This document shows, one piece after another, positions 11,570 to 20,770 of a DNA stretch of 64,000 nt. Where the stretch lies: NCBI RefSeq assembly GCF_018398395.1, contig NZ_JAHCBF010000002.1, positions 124,001-188,000 of the forward strand. Reading direction: 5' to 3'. The stretch's first letter is position 1, and each line of letters begins with the position of its first letter. Made by a program: the position numbers and the translations under genes. The notes beneath the pieces were generated by a model that worked only from the letters and a program-made list of their open reading frames with translations, was not told the DNA's origin and ran no database searches. The stretch comes from Croceicoccus gelatinilyticus (lineage in GTDB: Bacteria; Pseudomonadota; Alphaproteobacteria; Sphingomonadales; Sphingomonadaceae).

Positions 11570-12844
11570 ATGCACGACATTCGCCTGATCCGTACCGATC
11601 CCGCCGCCTTCGACGCCGCCCTCGCCCGCCGCGGGGCAGAGCCTGCGTCCACCGCCATCCTCGCCATCGACGAACAGCGCCGCGAGGTGCAGACGAAGAT
11701 GCAGGAAGGCCAGTCCCGCCGTAACGATGCTTCCAAGGCCATCGGCAAGGCGATGGGCCAGGGCGACACCGAAACGGCAGAGGCGCTGAAGGCCGAAGTC
11801 GCAAAACTCAAGGAAACGCTGCCCGCGCTGGAGGCCGAGGAAAAGGCCCTGTCGCAGCAGCAGGCCGACGCGCTTGCCGCCCTGCCCAACCTGCCCGCAG
11901 ACGACGTGCCGATGGGCGAGGACGAGAACGACAACGTCGAGGTCTCCCGCTGGGGCACGCCGCGCAGCCTCGATTTCGAGGCGAAGGAACACCCCGATTT
12001 CGCCCCCGCGCTCGGCCTCGATTTCGAAACCGCAGCCCAGATTTCGGGCGCGCGTTTCGTGTTCATGCGCGGCCAGATGGCCCGCCTCAACCGCGCGCTG
12101 GGCGCCTTCATGCTCGACATGCAGGGCAAGGCCGGCTTCACCGAATGCGTACCCCCGCTGCTGGTAAAGGACGAGGCACTGTTCGGCACGGGCCAGCTGC
12201 GCAAGTTTGCCGAGGACCTGTTCCGCACCACCGACGACCGCTGGCTGATCCCCACCGCCGAAGTCAGCCTGACGAACGCCGTGCGCGAACAGATCGTCGA
12301 CAACGCCGCCCTGCCGATGAAGCTGACCGCGCTCACCCCCTGTTTCCGCTCCGAAGCGGGCGCTGCGGGCAAGGACACGCGCGGGCTGATCCGCCAGCAC
12401 CAGTTCGACAAGGTGGAACTCGTCGCGATCACCACGCCCGAAACTTCGGACGCGATGCACGAGGAAATGACCGCCGCTGCCGAGGCCGTTCTGCAGGCGC
12501 TGGAACTGCCCTATCGCAAGATGCTGCTCTGCACCGGCGACATGGGCTTTTCCGCGCGCAAGACCTACGACCTTGAAGTCTGGCTGCCGGGTCAGAACAC
12601 TTACCGCGAGATCAGCTCGATCTCGAACTGCGGGGACTTTCAGGCGCGCCGCATGAATGCGCGGTTCAAGCCGGAAGGGTCCAAGAAGACCGAGTTCCTG
12701 CACACCCTCAACGGATCGGGCCTTGCCGTCGGGCGCACGCTCGTCGCCGTGCTCGAAAACGGGCAGAACGCCGACGGGTCCGTCACTCTACCGTCCGCAC
12801 TCGTCCCCTATATGGGCGGGATCGACAAGCTGGAGCCTGCCTGA
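11570..12844 (+). CDS. serS: Serine--tRNA ligase
   Basis: A 424-residue class II aminoacyl-tRNA synthetase that charges tRNA-Ser (and tRNA-Sec where present). The N-terminal coiled-coil arm (residues about 25-100, rich in K, E, A and Q) grips the tRNA. The catalytic core has [11 protein letters not shown], motif 2 ([16 protein letters not shown]) and motif 3 ([17 protein letters not shown]). ATG 11570 starts the canonical MHDIRLIR N-terminus; the 33 residues upstream in the open frame do not belong. Length is normal. surE begins four bases after the stop, so the two are probably co-transcribed. Confidence 0.98.
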   Translation: MHDIRLIRTDPAAFDAALARRGAEPASTAILAIDEQRREVQTKMQEGQSRRNDASKAIGKAMGQGDTETAEALKAEVAKLKETLPALEAEEKALSQQQADALAALPNLPADDVPMGEDENDNVEVSRWGTPRSLDFEAKEHPDFAPALGLDFETAAQISGARFVFMRGQMARLNRALGAFMLDMQGKAGFTECVPPLLVKDEALFGTGQLRKFAEDLFRTTDDRWLIPTAEVSLTNAVREQIVDNAALPMKLTALTPCFRSEAGAAGKDTRGLIRQHQFDKVELVAITTPETSDAMHEEMTAAAEAVLQALELPYRKMLLCTGDMGFSARKTYDLEVWLPGQNTYREISSISNCGDFQARRMNARFKPEGSKKTEFLHTLNGSGLAVGRTLVAVLENGQNADGSVTLPSALVPYMGGIDKLEPA

Positions 12845-12848
12845 ACCC

Positions 12849-13622
12849 ATGCGTATTCTTCTCACCAACGACGACGGCATCAACGCACCGGGGCTGGAGG
12901 TGCTGGAAGGCATCGCGCGCCAGCTTTCGGACGACATCTGGATCTGCGCGCCGAGCGAGGAACAGTCGGGCGCGGGCCACTCGCTGACGCTGACCCGACC
13001 GGTGCGGATGCGCAAGCATGACGACCGCCGCTTCTCGGTTACCGGCACGCCGACGGATTCGGTGACGATGGGGCTGAAGAAAGTTCTGGATGGTAAGCCC
13101 GACCTGATCCTGTCGGGCGTCAATCGCGGCGCGAACCAGGGCGATGACATCACCTATTCGGGCACCGTCTCTGCCGCCATCGAAGGCGCGCTGGCGGGCG
13201 TGCGCTCGATCGCGTTGAGCCAGATCTACAGCCGCGAGGGCGCGGGCAACGACGTATCGTTCGACGCGGCGGAAAAATGGGGCGCCAAAGTTTTGAAGCC
13301 CCTGCTCGACATGCCGTTTGCCGCCCGCACGCTGGTCAACATCAACTTTCCTGCCGTGAAGGCAGAGGACGTGAAGGGCATTCGCGTCGTGCGTCAGGGC
13401 TTCCACGACTACAGCCGCGGCACCGTGGTCGAAGGGATGGACCCTCGGGGTTTCCCCTATTTCTGGTTCGGCCTCGAACCGATCGAACACACCCCGGGGC
13501 ACGAGACCGATCTGGAAATAACGCAGGACAACTACATCGCGGTCACCCCGCTGCAGCTTGACCTGACCCACTATCCTTCGCTTGATACGTTGGCAGACCG
13601 TTTCGCGAAGATGGGAGACTGA
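12849..13622 (+). CDS. surE: 5'/3'-nucleotidase SurE
   Basis: A 257-residue stationary-phase survival phosphatase that dephosphorylates nucleoside monophosphates. The metal site is LLTNDDGINAPG at the N-terminus; the second signature is LSGVNRGANQGDD, followed by YSGTVSAAIEGAL. ATG 12849 follows the serS stop by four bases, and the true N-terminus starts directly with MRILLTNDDG. The serS-surE pair is a common alphaproteobacterial arrangement. Confidence 0.97.
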   Translation: MRILLTNDDGINAPGLEVLEGIARQLSDDIWICAPSEEQSGAGHSLTLTRPVRMRKHDDRRFSVTGTPTDSVTMGLKKVLDGKPDLILSGVNRGANQGDDITYSGTVSAAIEGALAGVRSIALSQIYSREGAGNDVSFDAAEKWGAKVLKPLLDMPFAARTLVNINFPAVKAEDVKGIRVVRQGFHDYSRGTVVEGMDPRGFPYFWFGLEPIEHTPGHETDLEITQDNYIAVTPLQLDLTHYPSLDTLADRFAKMGD

Positions 13623-13628
13623 CGACAC

Positions 13629-14681
13629 GTGCCGATGCGCAAGCCCATCCGGCTGCAACGACACCGCCCCCTGCGGCGCAAGCTGGGCCTGCCGGTCTGG
13701 GCCGATGCCTTCCTTCGCCTGTTCGCGGCGATCTTTCTCGTCTTCATCGTCGTGCTCATCCACTGGAGCGACCGTGACGGACTGATCGACAATCATGACG
13801 GCGTCGTCAGTTTCTCCGACGTCGTCTATTTCACGATGATCTCGATCACGACGACGGGCTTTGGCGACATCGCGCCGGTGTCCGACAAGGCCCGCATGAT
13901 CGAAGCCGTGATCGTGACCCCGATCCGCTTTGCCGTGATCTTCATCTTCGTCGGCACGGCCTACAACTTCATCATCAAACGCAGCTGGGAGAGATTCCGC
14001 ATGTCCCGTATTCAGGAACGCCTGAAGGATCATGTCGTGGTGCTGGGCTTCGGCGTCTCCGGCTCCGAAGCGGTGGCAGAACTGATCGCGCGGGGCACCA
14101 GCCCCGATTGCATCGTCGTCATGGACAGCAGCGAAGAACGCTTGCAGCTAGCCGAGGACATGGGCTGCAACATCATCAACGCCGATGCCAGCCGCGACGA
14201 ATCCCTGCAGGACGTCCGCATCGCGCAGGCCGCGACCGTGCTGGTTTCGGCAGGCCGCGACGACAGCTCGATCCTGATCGTGCTGACCGTGCGTCACCTG
14301 GCACCCGAAGTGCCGATCACCGTCGTCGTGCGCGCGCCCGACAACGAACTGCTCGCCCGGCAGGCTGGCGCGACCAACGTGATCAATCCGGTGCGCTTTA
14401 CCGGGCTTCTGTTGGCCGGAAGCGCCAGCGGCATGCACACCGCCGACTATCTGTCCGACCTCGCCTCGGTCACGGGCCGCGTGCAACTTGTCGAACGCGA
14501 AGCGCGGCCCGAAGACATCGGGCGCTCGCTACGCGAACTGGGTTCGGGCAGCCTCGGCCTCAGGCTCTACCGCGACGGCCGCGCGATCGGGTACTGGGAA
14601 GACGACGCGCAATCGGTGCAGGCCGGCGACATGATCGTCGTGATCCGCCCGACGCCTGAATGCGGGCCAGGGGTGCTTTAA
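13629..14681 (+). CDS. Potassium channel protein with RCK (TrkA-N) domain
   Basis: A 350-residue protein. It has a transmembrane helix at about residues 25-47, a pore loop with selectivity filter ITTTGFGDIAP near residue 80, a second helix at about 95-120, and a cytosolic Rossmann RCK domain starting VVVLGFGVSGSEAVAEL. The pore has GFG rather than the more common GYG; both occur in K+ channels. The C-terminus resembles a TrkA-C module. GTG 13629 is preferred because GGAGA lies 10 bases upstream; ATG 13635 is the alternative. It follows surE by six bases and may be in the same transcript. Confidence 0.92.
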   Translation: MPMRKPIRLQRHRPLRRKLGLPVWADAFLRLFAAIFLVFIVVLIHWSDRDGLIDNHDGVVSFSDVVYFTMISITTTGFGDIAPVSDKARMIEAVIVTPIRFAVIFIFVGTAYNFIIKRSWERFRMSRIQERLKDHVVVLGFGVSGSEAVAELIARGTSPDCIVVMDSSEERLQLAEDMGCNIINADASRDESLQDVRIAQAATVLVSAGRDDSSILIVLTVRHLAPEVPITVVVRAPDNELLARQAGATNVINPVRFTGLLLAGSASGMHTADYLSDLASVTGRVQLVEREARPEDIGRSLRELGSGSLGLRLYRDGRAIGYWEDDAQSVQAGDMIVVIRPTPECGPGVL

Positions 14682-14718
14682 GGTTCTGCGCAAGCGGACC
14701 GTCAGGCCGCTCACCGCA

Positions 14719-16203
14719 TCACAGATCGCCGTTGACCGAACTGCGCACAAAGCCCCAGACCAGCTTGGCCCAGTTGTGCGGCGCCTTTGCCTGTCCGCGC
14801 GCATAGTCGAGCAATTCGTCCAACCGCGCACGATCATAAAGCCGTCCGCCCTGAACGACGGCCCGGATCGATCGCGTATTGGCAATGTCGGTCAGCGGAT
14901 TGTCGGCGAGCAGGACCAGATCGGCCCGCTTGCCGACCGCGATGGACCCGGCCACGCTCTCTTCCCCGACATAGCGCGCCGCATCGTAAGTGGCGGCGCG
15001 CAGCACTTCTGCCGGGCTGAGCCCTGCTCCCGCCAGATGGGCCATCTCGTCGTGATAGCGGAAACCGCCCAATATCGTGTCCGTGCCGATCAGCAGGTTC
15101 GCGCCCCCTTTGTAAGCCTGCCCCGACAGACCGCGCGCGTGTTCGAAATATGCGGTGAGCACTTTCCGGCCCTCAGGCCCGGCATAGGCGCTGCGCGTTG
15201 CGGACAAATCGTCGTTCCAGGCCCACTTCGACAGGGGATCTAGGTAGGCCAACCGCGGATCGTTCACGAATGCGTGGTCGTCGGCGCGCATGTCCTCTTC
15301 GCGGGTCACGAGGGTCGGGACATACCACACGCCCTCTTGCGCCAGCGCCTCTATTGCCGATGCGCAGCGCGCCTCGTCGTATTCGGCAACGATGGCCCGA
15401 TCCCGCTCCATCGGCGTCATCGCGTCCAGCTTGCCTTCACGCCAATCGCCCGCGCGCGCAAAGCAATGGCGAGGCAACAGGTGGGCATGTTCGAAACTGG
15501 TCTGGCCGACCTCGATCGCGTCGATCAGATCCACCTCTTTCGGAAGATGCCCGACGAGGCGCAGCCCCCGCTGCCCAGCCTCTTGCGCGGCGGCCAGATA
15601 GGATGTGCGGGGCAGGCGATTGTAGACCTTGATCGCGTTCAGGCCGCGGCTGTCGTATTCTGCGATACGCGACCGCACCTGTGTTGGTGTGACATCTTCG
15701 CCTTCGAGGTAATAGCTTGCGGTTTCCACTATGCGCGGAGCCGTCAGCCGGCCGCCCGCAGATGCCGCATTCCAGGCTCGTTTATCGGCGTGGCAGGCGA
15801 TGAGGCTGTCCTCGATACCGGGACAGTCCATCATGTCGCGGACTGCCGTAACCCCGTTCGCGATCCATAAGGGGAAGTGCGCTTGTGGCGAATGCTGGAA
15901 CGTGTGGACGTGCATGTCCCAAAGGCCCGGAATGACGAAGGCGCCAGCCCCGTCCATGACCGGCAGACCTTCAGCGGGAAGGTCCGGGCCGATTTCGGTG
16001 ATGACCCCGCCGCGAATTTCGATGGACGACGGGGGCAGCACTTTGCCCGACAGCACGTCGACGATCCTGACGTCGCGGACGATCCGGCTGTCGGCGCTGT
16101 CCGGCAGGGGCGCAGGGGTCAAAGGCCAGATGACCAGAGCAATCAAGCCTAGCGCAAACAGGCCGAGGCAGATCGCCAGATACCGTCCCAGCTTCACCAT
16201 CAT
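14719..16203 (-). CDS. Membrane-anchored amidohydrolase (imidazolonepropionase-like)
   Basis: A 494-residue metal-dependent hydrolase of the amidohydrolase superfamily. Residues about 8-27 form one hydrophobic helix (YLAICLGLFALGLIALVIW) that acts as anchor or uncleaved signal, so the enzyme is probably periplasmic. Metal ligands are visible in the WDMHVHTF motif and later GTDTILGGF. The C-terminus has the usual GSIAVGKRADLVLL strand. Relatives act as Xaa-Pro dipeptidases, organophosphate or mycotoxin hydrolases, so the substrate cannot be assigned. ATG 16203 and 16200 are adjacent; GGGGG precedes them. The gene is convergent with the K+ channel gene. Confidence 0.88.
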   Translation of the reverse strand: MMVKLGRYLAICLGLFALGLIALVIWPLTPAPLPDSADSRIVRDVRIVDVLSGKVLPPSSIEIRGGVITEIGPDLPAEGLPVMDGAGAFVIPGLWDMHVHTFQHSPQAHFPLWIANGVTAVRDMMDCPGIEDSLIACHADKRAWNAASAGGRLTAPRIVETASYYLEGEDVTPTQVRSRIAEYDSRGLNAIKVYNRLPRTSYLAAAQEAGQRGLRLVGHLPKEVDLIDAIEVGQTSFEHAHLLPRHCFARAGDWREGKLDAMTPMERDRAIVAEYDEARCASAIEALAQEGVWYVPTLVTREEDMRADDHAFVNDPRLAYLDPLSKWAWNDDLSATRSAYAGPEGRKVLTAYFEHARGLSGQAYKGGANLLIGTDTILGGFRYHDEMAHLAGAGLSPAEVLRAATYDAARYVGEESVAGSIAVGKRADLVLLADNPLTDIANTRSIRAVVQGGRLYDRARLDELLDYARGQAKAPHNWAKLVWGFVRSSVNGDL

Positions 16204-16640
16204 CCCCCAATGCGGCCTTACTGGCGCAAAGCGATACGGGGTGTGGACTGATAAGAAAAGCGGCTAGTTCGAAGGGCGTAATGTTCGGCGTGAAGAGCTA
16301 TGTCCTACACGCCATCACCCCGTCATGATCCGCGCCGTTCTTTGCCATGGTCGAAATTCGTCGTGCACCTGTCACCCGGCGGGACAGACGCGAAAGGCGC
16401 AAAAATGCTGGGCCCACGCCTTGTTGGCAGTGGGTGACAGGGTGTCACCTTTGTCACCCGCGGCAATCAGCGCGATTGCCACTGCTGACGGGTTCGGATA
16501 ATCCGACAGGGTCGAAAAAGGGGAGACCGGTGCGGTTCAATCGGTCCCTGCCAAGGCGGGCCCTGACCTTCGCTGCGGCGTCGTGCCCCAAGACCTGAAC
16601 GCTGCGAGCAATCGGGCCGCAGCGATGGAGGCTTTTTGAC
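16204..16640. other. 437-bp intergenic region between divergent genes, no convincing gene
   Basis: This gap separates the amidohydrolase (leftward) and the VOC protein (rightward). A short open frame at 16347-16598 lacks a ribosome site and resembles nothing. The only structure I see is a group of GGTGACA/TGTCACC heptamers at 16370-16458. Promoters for both flanking genes must lie here but no clear -35/-10 pair stands out. Confidence 0.6.
16433..16449. repeat. GGTGACA-GGG-TGTCACC palindrome with extra TGTCACC copies
   Basis: A perfect 7-bp inverted repeat with a 3-bp spacer. Further direct copies of TGTCACC lie at 16370-16376 and 16452-16458, giving four heptamers within 89 bp. It could be an operator or a dispersed intergenic repeat of the genome; the window has no second cluster to decide. 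Confidence 0.6.
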
Positions 16641-17066
16641 ATGCAACACCGCCTATCCCTTATCACGCTCGGCATCACCGATCCGGCCCGCTCGCGCCGG
16701 TACTATTCGGAAGGCTTCGGCTGGTCGCCCGTCTTCGAGGCAGACGGCATCGCGTTCTACCAGATGAACGGCTTCATCTTCGGAACGTGGCTGCGCCCGG
16801 AACTGGAAAAGGACATGCAGCTAACCGGTCTAGCCAGCCCCGGTGCCTTTGCGCTGGCGCACAATGTTGCCGCACGAGAAGACGTGGAGCCGATGCTGGA
16901 CAAGCTGGTCGCGGCAGGCGGAAAACTGCTGCGCCATGCGGACGAGCCGGAACACGGCGGGCTGCGCGGCTATGTCGCCGATCCCGACGGGCATGGTTGG
17001 GAAATCGCGTGGAACCCGTTCCTGCCCATCGCCGAGGACGGGACGATCACGTTTCCGGCGATCTAG
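16641..17066 (+). CDS. VOC (glyoxalase/bleomycin resistance) family protein
   Basis: A 141-residue vicinal-oxygen-chelate fold protein. It begins with the typical first beta strand (LSLITLGITDPARSRRYYSEGFGW) and ends with the second module signature GYVADPDGHGWEIAWNPFLP. The length equals a single VOC unit. Catalytic activity cannot be predicted; many such proteins bind small hydrophobic or electrophilic molecules. It ends six bases before the convergent LOG-family gene. Confidence 0.88.
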   Translation: MQHRLSLITLGITDPARSRRYYSEGFGWSPVFEADGIAFYQMNGFIFGTWLRPELEKDMQLTGLASPGAFALAHNVAAREDVEPMLDKLVAAGGKLLRHADEPEHGGLRGYVADPDGHGWEIAWNPFLPIAEDGTITFPAI

Positions 17067-17072
17067 CAGGTC

Positions 17073-17651
17073 TCACCAGACCGGCTTGTTCTCCGCAGCC
17101 GAGGCCGCGGCGTCGAGCTTGTCGATAGCTTCGCCGATGGTGTCCGCGCTTAAAAGCTGGTCGCGGCGGGCCGCGCTCATGAAACCTTCGTCGCGAACGT
17201 GGTCGCAAAAGGACATGAACTTGTCCCAGTAGCCATCGGTGTTGAGCAGGCAGAACGGCTTGGAGTGATAGCCCAGCGCGTTCCAGGTCCATGCCTCGAA
17301 CAGTTCGTCGAACGTGCCGATGCCGCCCGGCATGCACAAGAACCCGTCGGCAAGCTGCGTCATCTTTGCCTTGCGCTGGTGCATGTCGGCAACTTCGTGA
17401 AGTTCGGTAAGGCCGGTATGCGCAACCTCGTGACTGACGAGCGCTGCGGGGATCACGCCATAGACCTTGCCGCCAGCATCCAGAACGGCATCGGCGATGG
17501 TGCCCATCAGGCCCAGCTTGCCGCCGCCGTAAACGAGGTCGATCCCGCGCGACACCATCTCTGCCCCAAGCTGCTTCGCGATCTCGGTGTGCATCGGGTT
17601 GGTGCCGGCGGCGGACCCGCAATAGACGGCAAGGCTGCGGATCGTGCTCAC
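17073..17651 (-). CDS. LOG family protein (TIGR00730 Rossmann fold)
   Basis: A 192-residue protein with the nucleotide-binding motif GGGKLGLMG and the LOG signature PGGIGTFDELFEAWTW. Members hydrolyse nucleoside 5'-monophosphates to base plus ribose phosphate (cytokinin-activating phosphoribohydrolase activity in several cases). It starts with GTG at 17651, overlapping the stop of the upstream kinase as GTGA, so the two are translated together. Pairing with a PfkB nucleoside/sugar kinase suggests nucleotide salvage or turnover (inference). Confidence 0.92.
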   Translation of the reverse strand: MSTIRSLAVYCGSAAGTNPMHTEIAKQLGAEMVSRGIDLVYGGGKLGLMGTIADAVLDAGGKVYGVIPAALVSHEVAHTGLTELHEVADMHQRKAKMTQLADGFLCMPGGIGTFDELFEAWTWNALGYHSKPFCLLNTDGYWDKFMSFCDHVRDEGFMSAARRDQLLSADTIGEAIDKLDAAASAAENKPVW

Positions 17652-18640
17652 GCGTGGTCTCCTGTCTCGAAGCCGCCGATGGGGCGTGCGCCGACGTGGG
17701 TAATGACGGACGCAGCGGCCCGCGCCCCGCCCTTCAGGCAATGTTCGAGGTCTGCGCCTGCGACGTGGGCGGCAAGGAACCCGGCCGCGAACTGGTCGCC
17801 CGCGCCGGTCGTGTCGACGACTTCGGGAACGGGGGCTGCGGGCACCTCGATCCGGTCGGTGCCCGAAACCGCCATCGCGCCTTCGGGGCCCTTGGTCAGG
17901 ACCAGCGTTTCGACCTGCTTCGACAGCAGTGCGATCGCGGTTTCGCTGTCTTCGACGCCCGCCATCAGCCTGGCTTCGTATTCGTTGGCGAAAAGGATAT
18001 CGACCGCGCCGTCGGCAACCAATTTGGCAAGGCTCTCGCGGCGGCCCGGAAGAGCGATGGAATCGGACAGGGTGAAGGCGATCTTGCGGCGCTCTGCATG
18101 GGCCAGTTCGATCGCGCGGCGCATCGCGGCACGCGGGGTTTCGGGGCCCCAGAGATAGCCTTCGAGGAACAGCATCTGCGCCCCGCGGATCGCGTCCTCG
18201 TCCAGCGCGTCGACGGTCAGGCGGTGGCTGGCGGCGGGCGAGGTCTGCATCGTACGCTCGCCATCCGGGCTGACGAGGATGAAGCAGCGGCCCGTCGGCG
18301 CGTGGCGGATCGGCGGCGTGTCGAACGCGATGTCGAGCCCGTACATATGCGCGGCAAACAAGGTGCCGAGCCGGTCGTCGCCGGTCTGCCCGATGAAGCG
18401 GCACTTCGCACCCAGCGCCGCAGCGCCCGCCAGCGTGTTTGCCGCAGAGCCGCCGGGCACTTCCTCGACATGGCCGCTTTCCGCCATCGCGCTCGCCAGC
18501 GCCTCGGCCTCGTCATCGGCAAGAAGGCGCATCGTGCCCTTGCTGACGCCGGCAGCGGTCAGGAAAGCCTCGTCACGGCGGGCAAGCACGTCGACGATGG
18601 CATCGCCCAATGCAACAATATCGAACTGTTCGCTGGCCAT
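17648..18640 (-). CDS. PfkB family carbohydrate/nucleoside kinase (adenosine kinase-like)
   Basis: A 330-residue ribokinase-fold kinase. PfkB signature 1 appears in the GGSAANTLAGAAALG segment and signature 2 with the catalytic Asp in VVDTTGAGDQFAAGF near residue 275. Bacterial homologues are usually annotated as adenosine kinase. It would phosphorylate a nucleoside or sugar hydroxyl with ATP in the cytosol. Its stop overlaps the LOG gene start; together they form a two-gene operon divergent from the queuosine-precursor transporter. Confidence 0.92.
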   Translation of the reverse strand: MASEQFDIVALGDAIVDVLARRDEAFLTAAGVSKGTMRLLADDEAEALASAMAESGHVEEVPGGSAANTLAGAAALGAKCRFIGQTGDDRLGTLFAAHMYGLDIAFDTPPIRHAPTGRCFILVSPDGERTMQTSPAASHRLTVDALDEDAIRGAQMLFLEGYLWGPETPRAAMRRAIELAHAERRKIAFTLSDSIALPGRRESLAKLVADGAVDILFANEYEARLMAGVEDSETAIALLSKQVETLVLTKGPEGAMAVSGTDRIEVPAAPVPEVVDTTGAGDQFAAGFLAAHVAGADLEHCLKGGARAAASVITHVGARPIGGFETGDHA

Positions 18641-18773
18641 GGCGGGAAAAGGGAATCCGTGTCGGTTGTCTGGGAGGTTTCGGCGGCAACTATACTCACG
18701 CCATCAACGGGTCAATCGAGAGAGGCGTTCCACAGGTCTTGCCCGTGCCCGGAAAGCCGCTATCGCTTGAAAG

Positions 18774-19457
18774 ATGAACGAATCCCCCGCCGATCAGGCC
18801 GCTCCGCAGACTCTCGTCGCCGTACCCAAGGGCCTCTTTGCCCCCGGCCTCTTCGCCATCGCGCTGTTCTATGGCGGGATGTGCACGTTTGCAGGCCTGC
18901 TCGGCAACAAGCAGGTCGCGTTGGGCCCGCTGGCGGTGGAGGCGGGGATGTTTGCCTTCCTGCTGCTGGTCGCGATGGGCGGTGCCGTGGCCGAAGTCTA
19001 TGGCCGCTCTGTCGCGAACAAGCTGGTGCTCTGGGGCTTCGTGCCGATCTTCGCCTCGATCCTGCTCTCGCTGCTGGTCGCCGCGATGCCCGCTTCGCCC
19101 GAAATGCAGCCCGAACGGCTGGAAGCGATCCAGATGGTGCTGACGGCAACGTGGCGGATATGGATCGCGGGGCCGATCGCCTACGGTACGTCGCAGATCC
19201 TCAACATCACGGTGATCAGCGCGCTGAAGACCAGGTTCGGCGGGCCGATGTGGATCCGCGCAGGGCTTGCAGGGGCACTTTCGCAGGCTCTCGACACGGT
19301 CATCTTCATTACGGTGGCCTTCTTGGGCGTATTCCCGATCCTGCCGCTGCTGGCCGGGCAGATGATCGCCAAGGTGGTCCTGTCGATCGTGCTGATCCCC
19401 TTCCTCGTCACATGGTTTGCCGGATTCGCGCGGAAGCTGGACGGGCGCATTCAGTAA
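18774..19457 (+). CDS. Queuosine precursor transporter (YhhQ/VUT family)
   Basis: A 227-residue integral membrane protein with about six hydrophobic segments. The family hallmark is the QILNITVISALKTRFG stretch followed by WIRAGLAGALSQALDTVIF, where the Ser-Gln-x-x-Asp-Thr motif sits in a helix. Members import preQ0 or preQ1 for tRNA queuosine synthesis. ATG 18774 has GAAAG just upstream. It is a single gene between the kinase promoter and dps. Confidence 0.85.
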   Translation: MNESPADQAAPQTLVAVPKGLFAPGLFAIALFYGGMCTFAGLLGNKQVALGPLAVEAGMFAFLLLVAMGGAVAEVYGRSVANKLVLWGFVPIFASILLSLLVAAMPASPEMQPERLEAIQMVLTATWRIWIAGPIAYGTSQILNITVISALKTRFGGPMWIRAGLAGALSQALDTVIFITVAFLGVFPILPLLAGQMIAKVVLSIVLIPFLVTWFAGFARKLDGRIQ

Positions 19458-19560
19458 TCGATAAATCCGAATACGGTGACCGGTTTTATACCAGAAACGC
19501 GATGAGGCTTCGTCCGTTATTAGGGTGAACCAAGGAAATCGAATTACAGGAGTTTAGAAC

Positions 19561-20013
19561 ATGGGCGATAACGCGACGAAGGCGCTGGTAGACGGTCTCA
19601 ACGGCCTCCTGGCCGACCATCTCGCCCTGTACCTCAAGACGAAGAACTTTCACTGGCACGTGAAGGGCCGCGAATTCCGCGATCTGCACTTGCTGTTCGA
19701 CGAACAGGCGCAGGAAATCTTCGGCAACGTCGACATCATTGCCGAGCGTGTCCGCAAGATCAAAGGCATGACGCTGACCTCGATCGGGTCGGTCGCTGCC
19801 AAGACCAAGGTCGCGGATGAGGATGACACCTCGCTCGACGCGATGACGATGGTCGAGAAGCTGCGCGACGACAACGCGACGCTGGTCGCGACGCTGAAGG
19901 AACTGAAGGACCTTGCCGGCGAAGCGGGCGACAACGCCACCGACGGTCTGATCGACGACTGGACCGACCAGGCAGAGGAACGCGTATGGTTCCTCTCCTC
20001 GATTTTGGGCTGA
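19561..20013 (+). CDS. dps: DNA starvation/stationary phase protection protein Dps
   Basis: A 150-residue ferritin-like four-helix protein. Ferroxidase-site residues are present: the His of KNFHWHVKG and the Asp/Glu of LFDEQAQE near residues 40-60. Dps dodecamers oxidise and store iron and protect DNA from peroxide. The start has a strong AGGAG site at 8-12 bases upstream, consistent with high expression. The 103-bp leader is AT-richer than its surroundings, as for a strong promoter; no OxyR site can be asserted. It converges on gspN. Confidence 0.95.
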   Translation: MGDNATKALVDGLNGLLADHLALYLKTKNFHWHVKGREFRDLHLLFDEQAQEIFGNVDIIAERVRKIKGMTLTSIGSVAAKTKVADEDDTSLDAMTMVEKLRDDNATLVATLKELKDLAGEAGDNATDGLIDDWTDQAEERVWFLSSILG

Positions 20014-20026
20014 CTTAGGGGCTAAA

Positions 20027-20770
20027 CTACAGGCTACCGTTCGCCGACAGCCCGATCCCGTCGGGCCTGCCTGTGAACCCCATATCCAGCAATGGCGTGC
20101 TGACCTCTACCGGAAGCCCGGTCAGAACGAGGTTGGCGCGCCATTTGCCGTTGGGCTCCAGCCAGAAACCGAGATTCTCGGTCCCGCTCGGCCCTTTCAT
20201 CGGCACGAACAGGGCATCGCCCTCGCACCGCGCGGGGCCGGACATGATCGTCTCTGCCGGAAGCGTGGGGCCAAGCGCAGGGATAGTGAGGCCCAGCGTG
20301 CCCGATGCCGCCACGCAGCGACCCTCGCGAAGCTCCACTGCAAAGTCCGCGAAAGTCAGCGAACGCACCGGAAGCGGCGACATCGCCCCCGATAGCGGCA
20401 GTTCGCCATTGGCATCGCGCAGCGCGGCCCATGCCTCACCCCCGCGCGCATAGGCGTGGAACTGCGACTGGCCGGGCATGGCGGGCCGGTTGAGCGCGAA
20501 CTCCGCCGTGCCGGTGAACAGCGGCAGCGGACGCAGCGCGACGTGAAGATTGCCCAGCGGCAGCGAGGCCGCCTGCATGTCCCCTACCTGCCCGTCCCAG
20601 ACCGTCCCTACGACTTCGCGGGCGGCAAGCGAGCCTTCGCCATTGGCAGCGCCCAGCGCGACGCGCAGCGGGAACATCACGACCAGCGCGATTAGCACCA
20701 AGAGGCCCAGCACGATCTTCGTCGTACGCGACAGACGCGCATCGCGAATGAAAATCCAGCGCCCGATCAC
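20027..20770 (-). CDS. gspN: Type II secretion system protein N
   Basis: A 247-residue protein with one N-terminal helix (KIVLGLLVLIALVVMFPLRVALG) and a beta-rich periplasmic domain, matching GspN. It is last in the operon and its start overlaps the gspM stop by four bases. GspN is non-essential in several systems and its exact job is unclear; it probably contacts the inner-membrane assembly platform. Confidence 0.85.
   Translation of the reverse strand: MIGRWIFIRDARLSRTTKIVLGLLVLIALVVMFPLRVALGAANGEGSLAAREVVGTVWDGQVGDMQAASLPLGNLHVALRPLPLFTGTAEFALNRPAMPGQSQFHAYARGGEAWAALRDANGELPLSGAMSPLPVRSLTFADFAVELREGRCVAASGTLGLTIPALGPTLPAETIMSGPARCEGDALFVPMKGPSGTENLGFWLEPNGKWRANLVLTGLPVEVSTPLLDMGFTGRPDGIGLSANGSL

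Noticed and set aside
16347-16598. An 83-codon open frame in the intergenic gap
   Set aside because: No ribosome site, odd Arg/Cys/Pro composition, and it overlaps the TGTCACC heptamer cluster.
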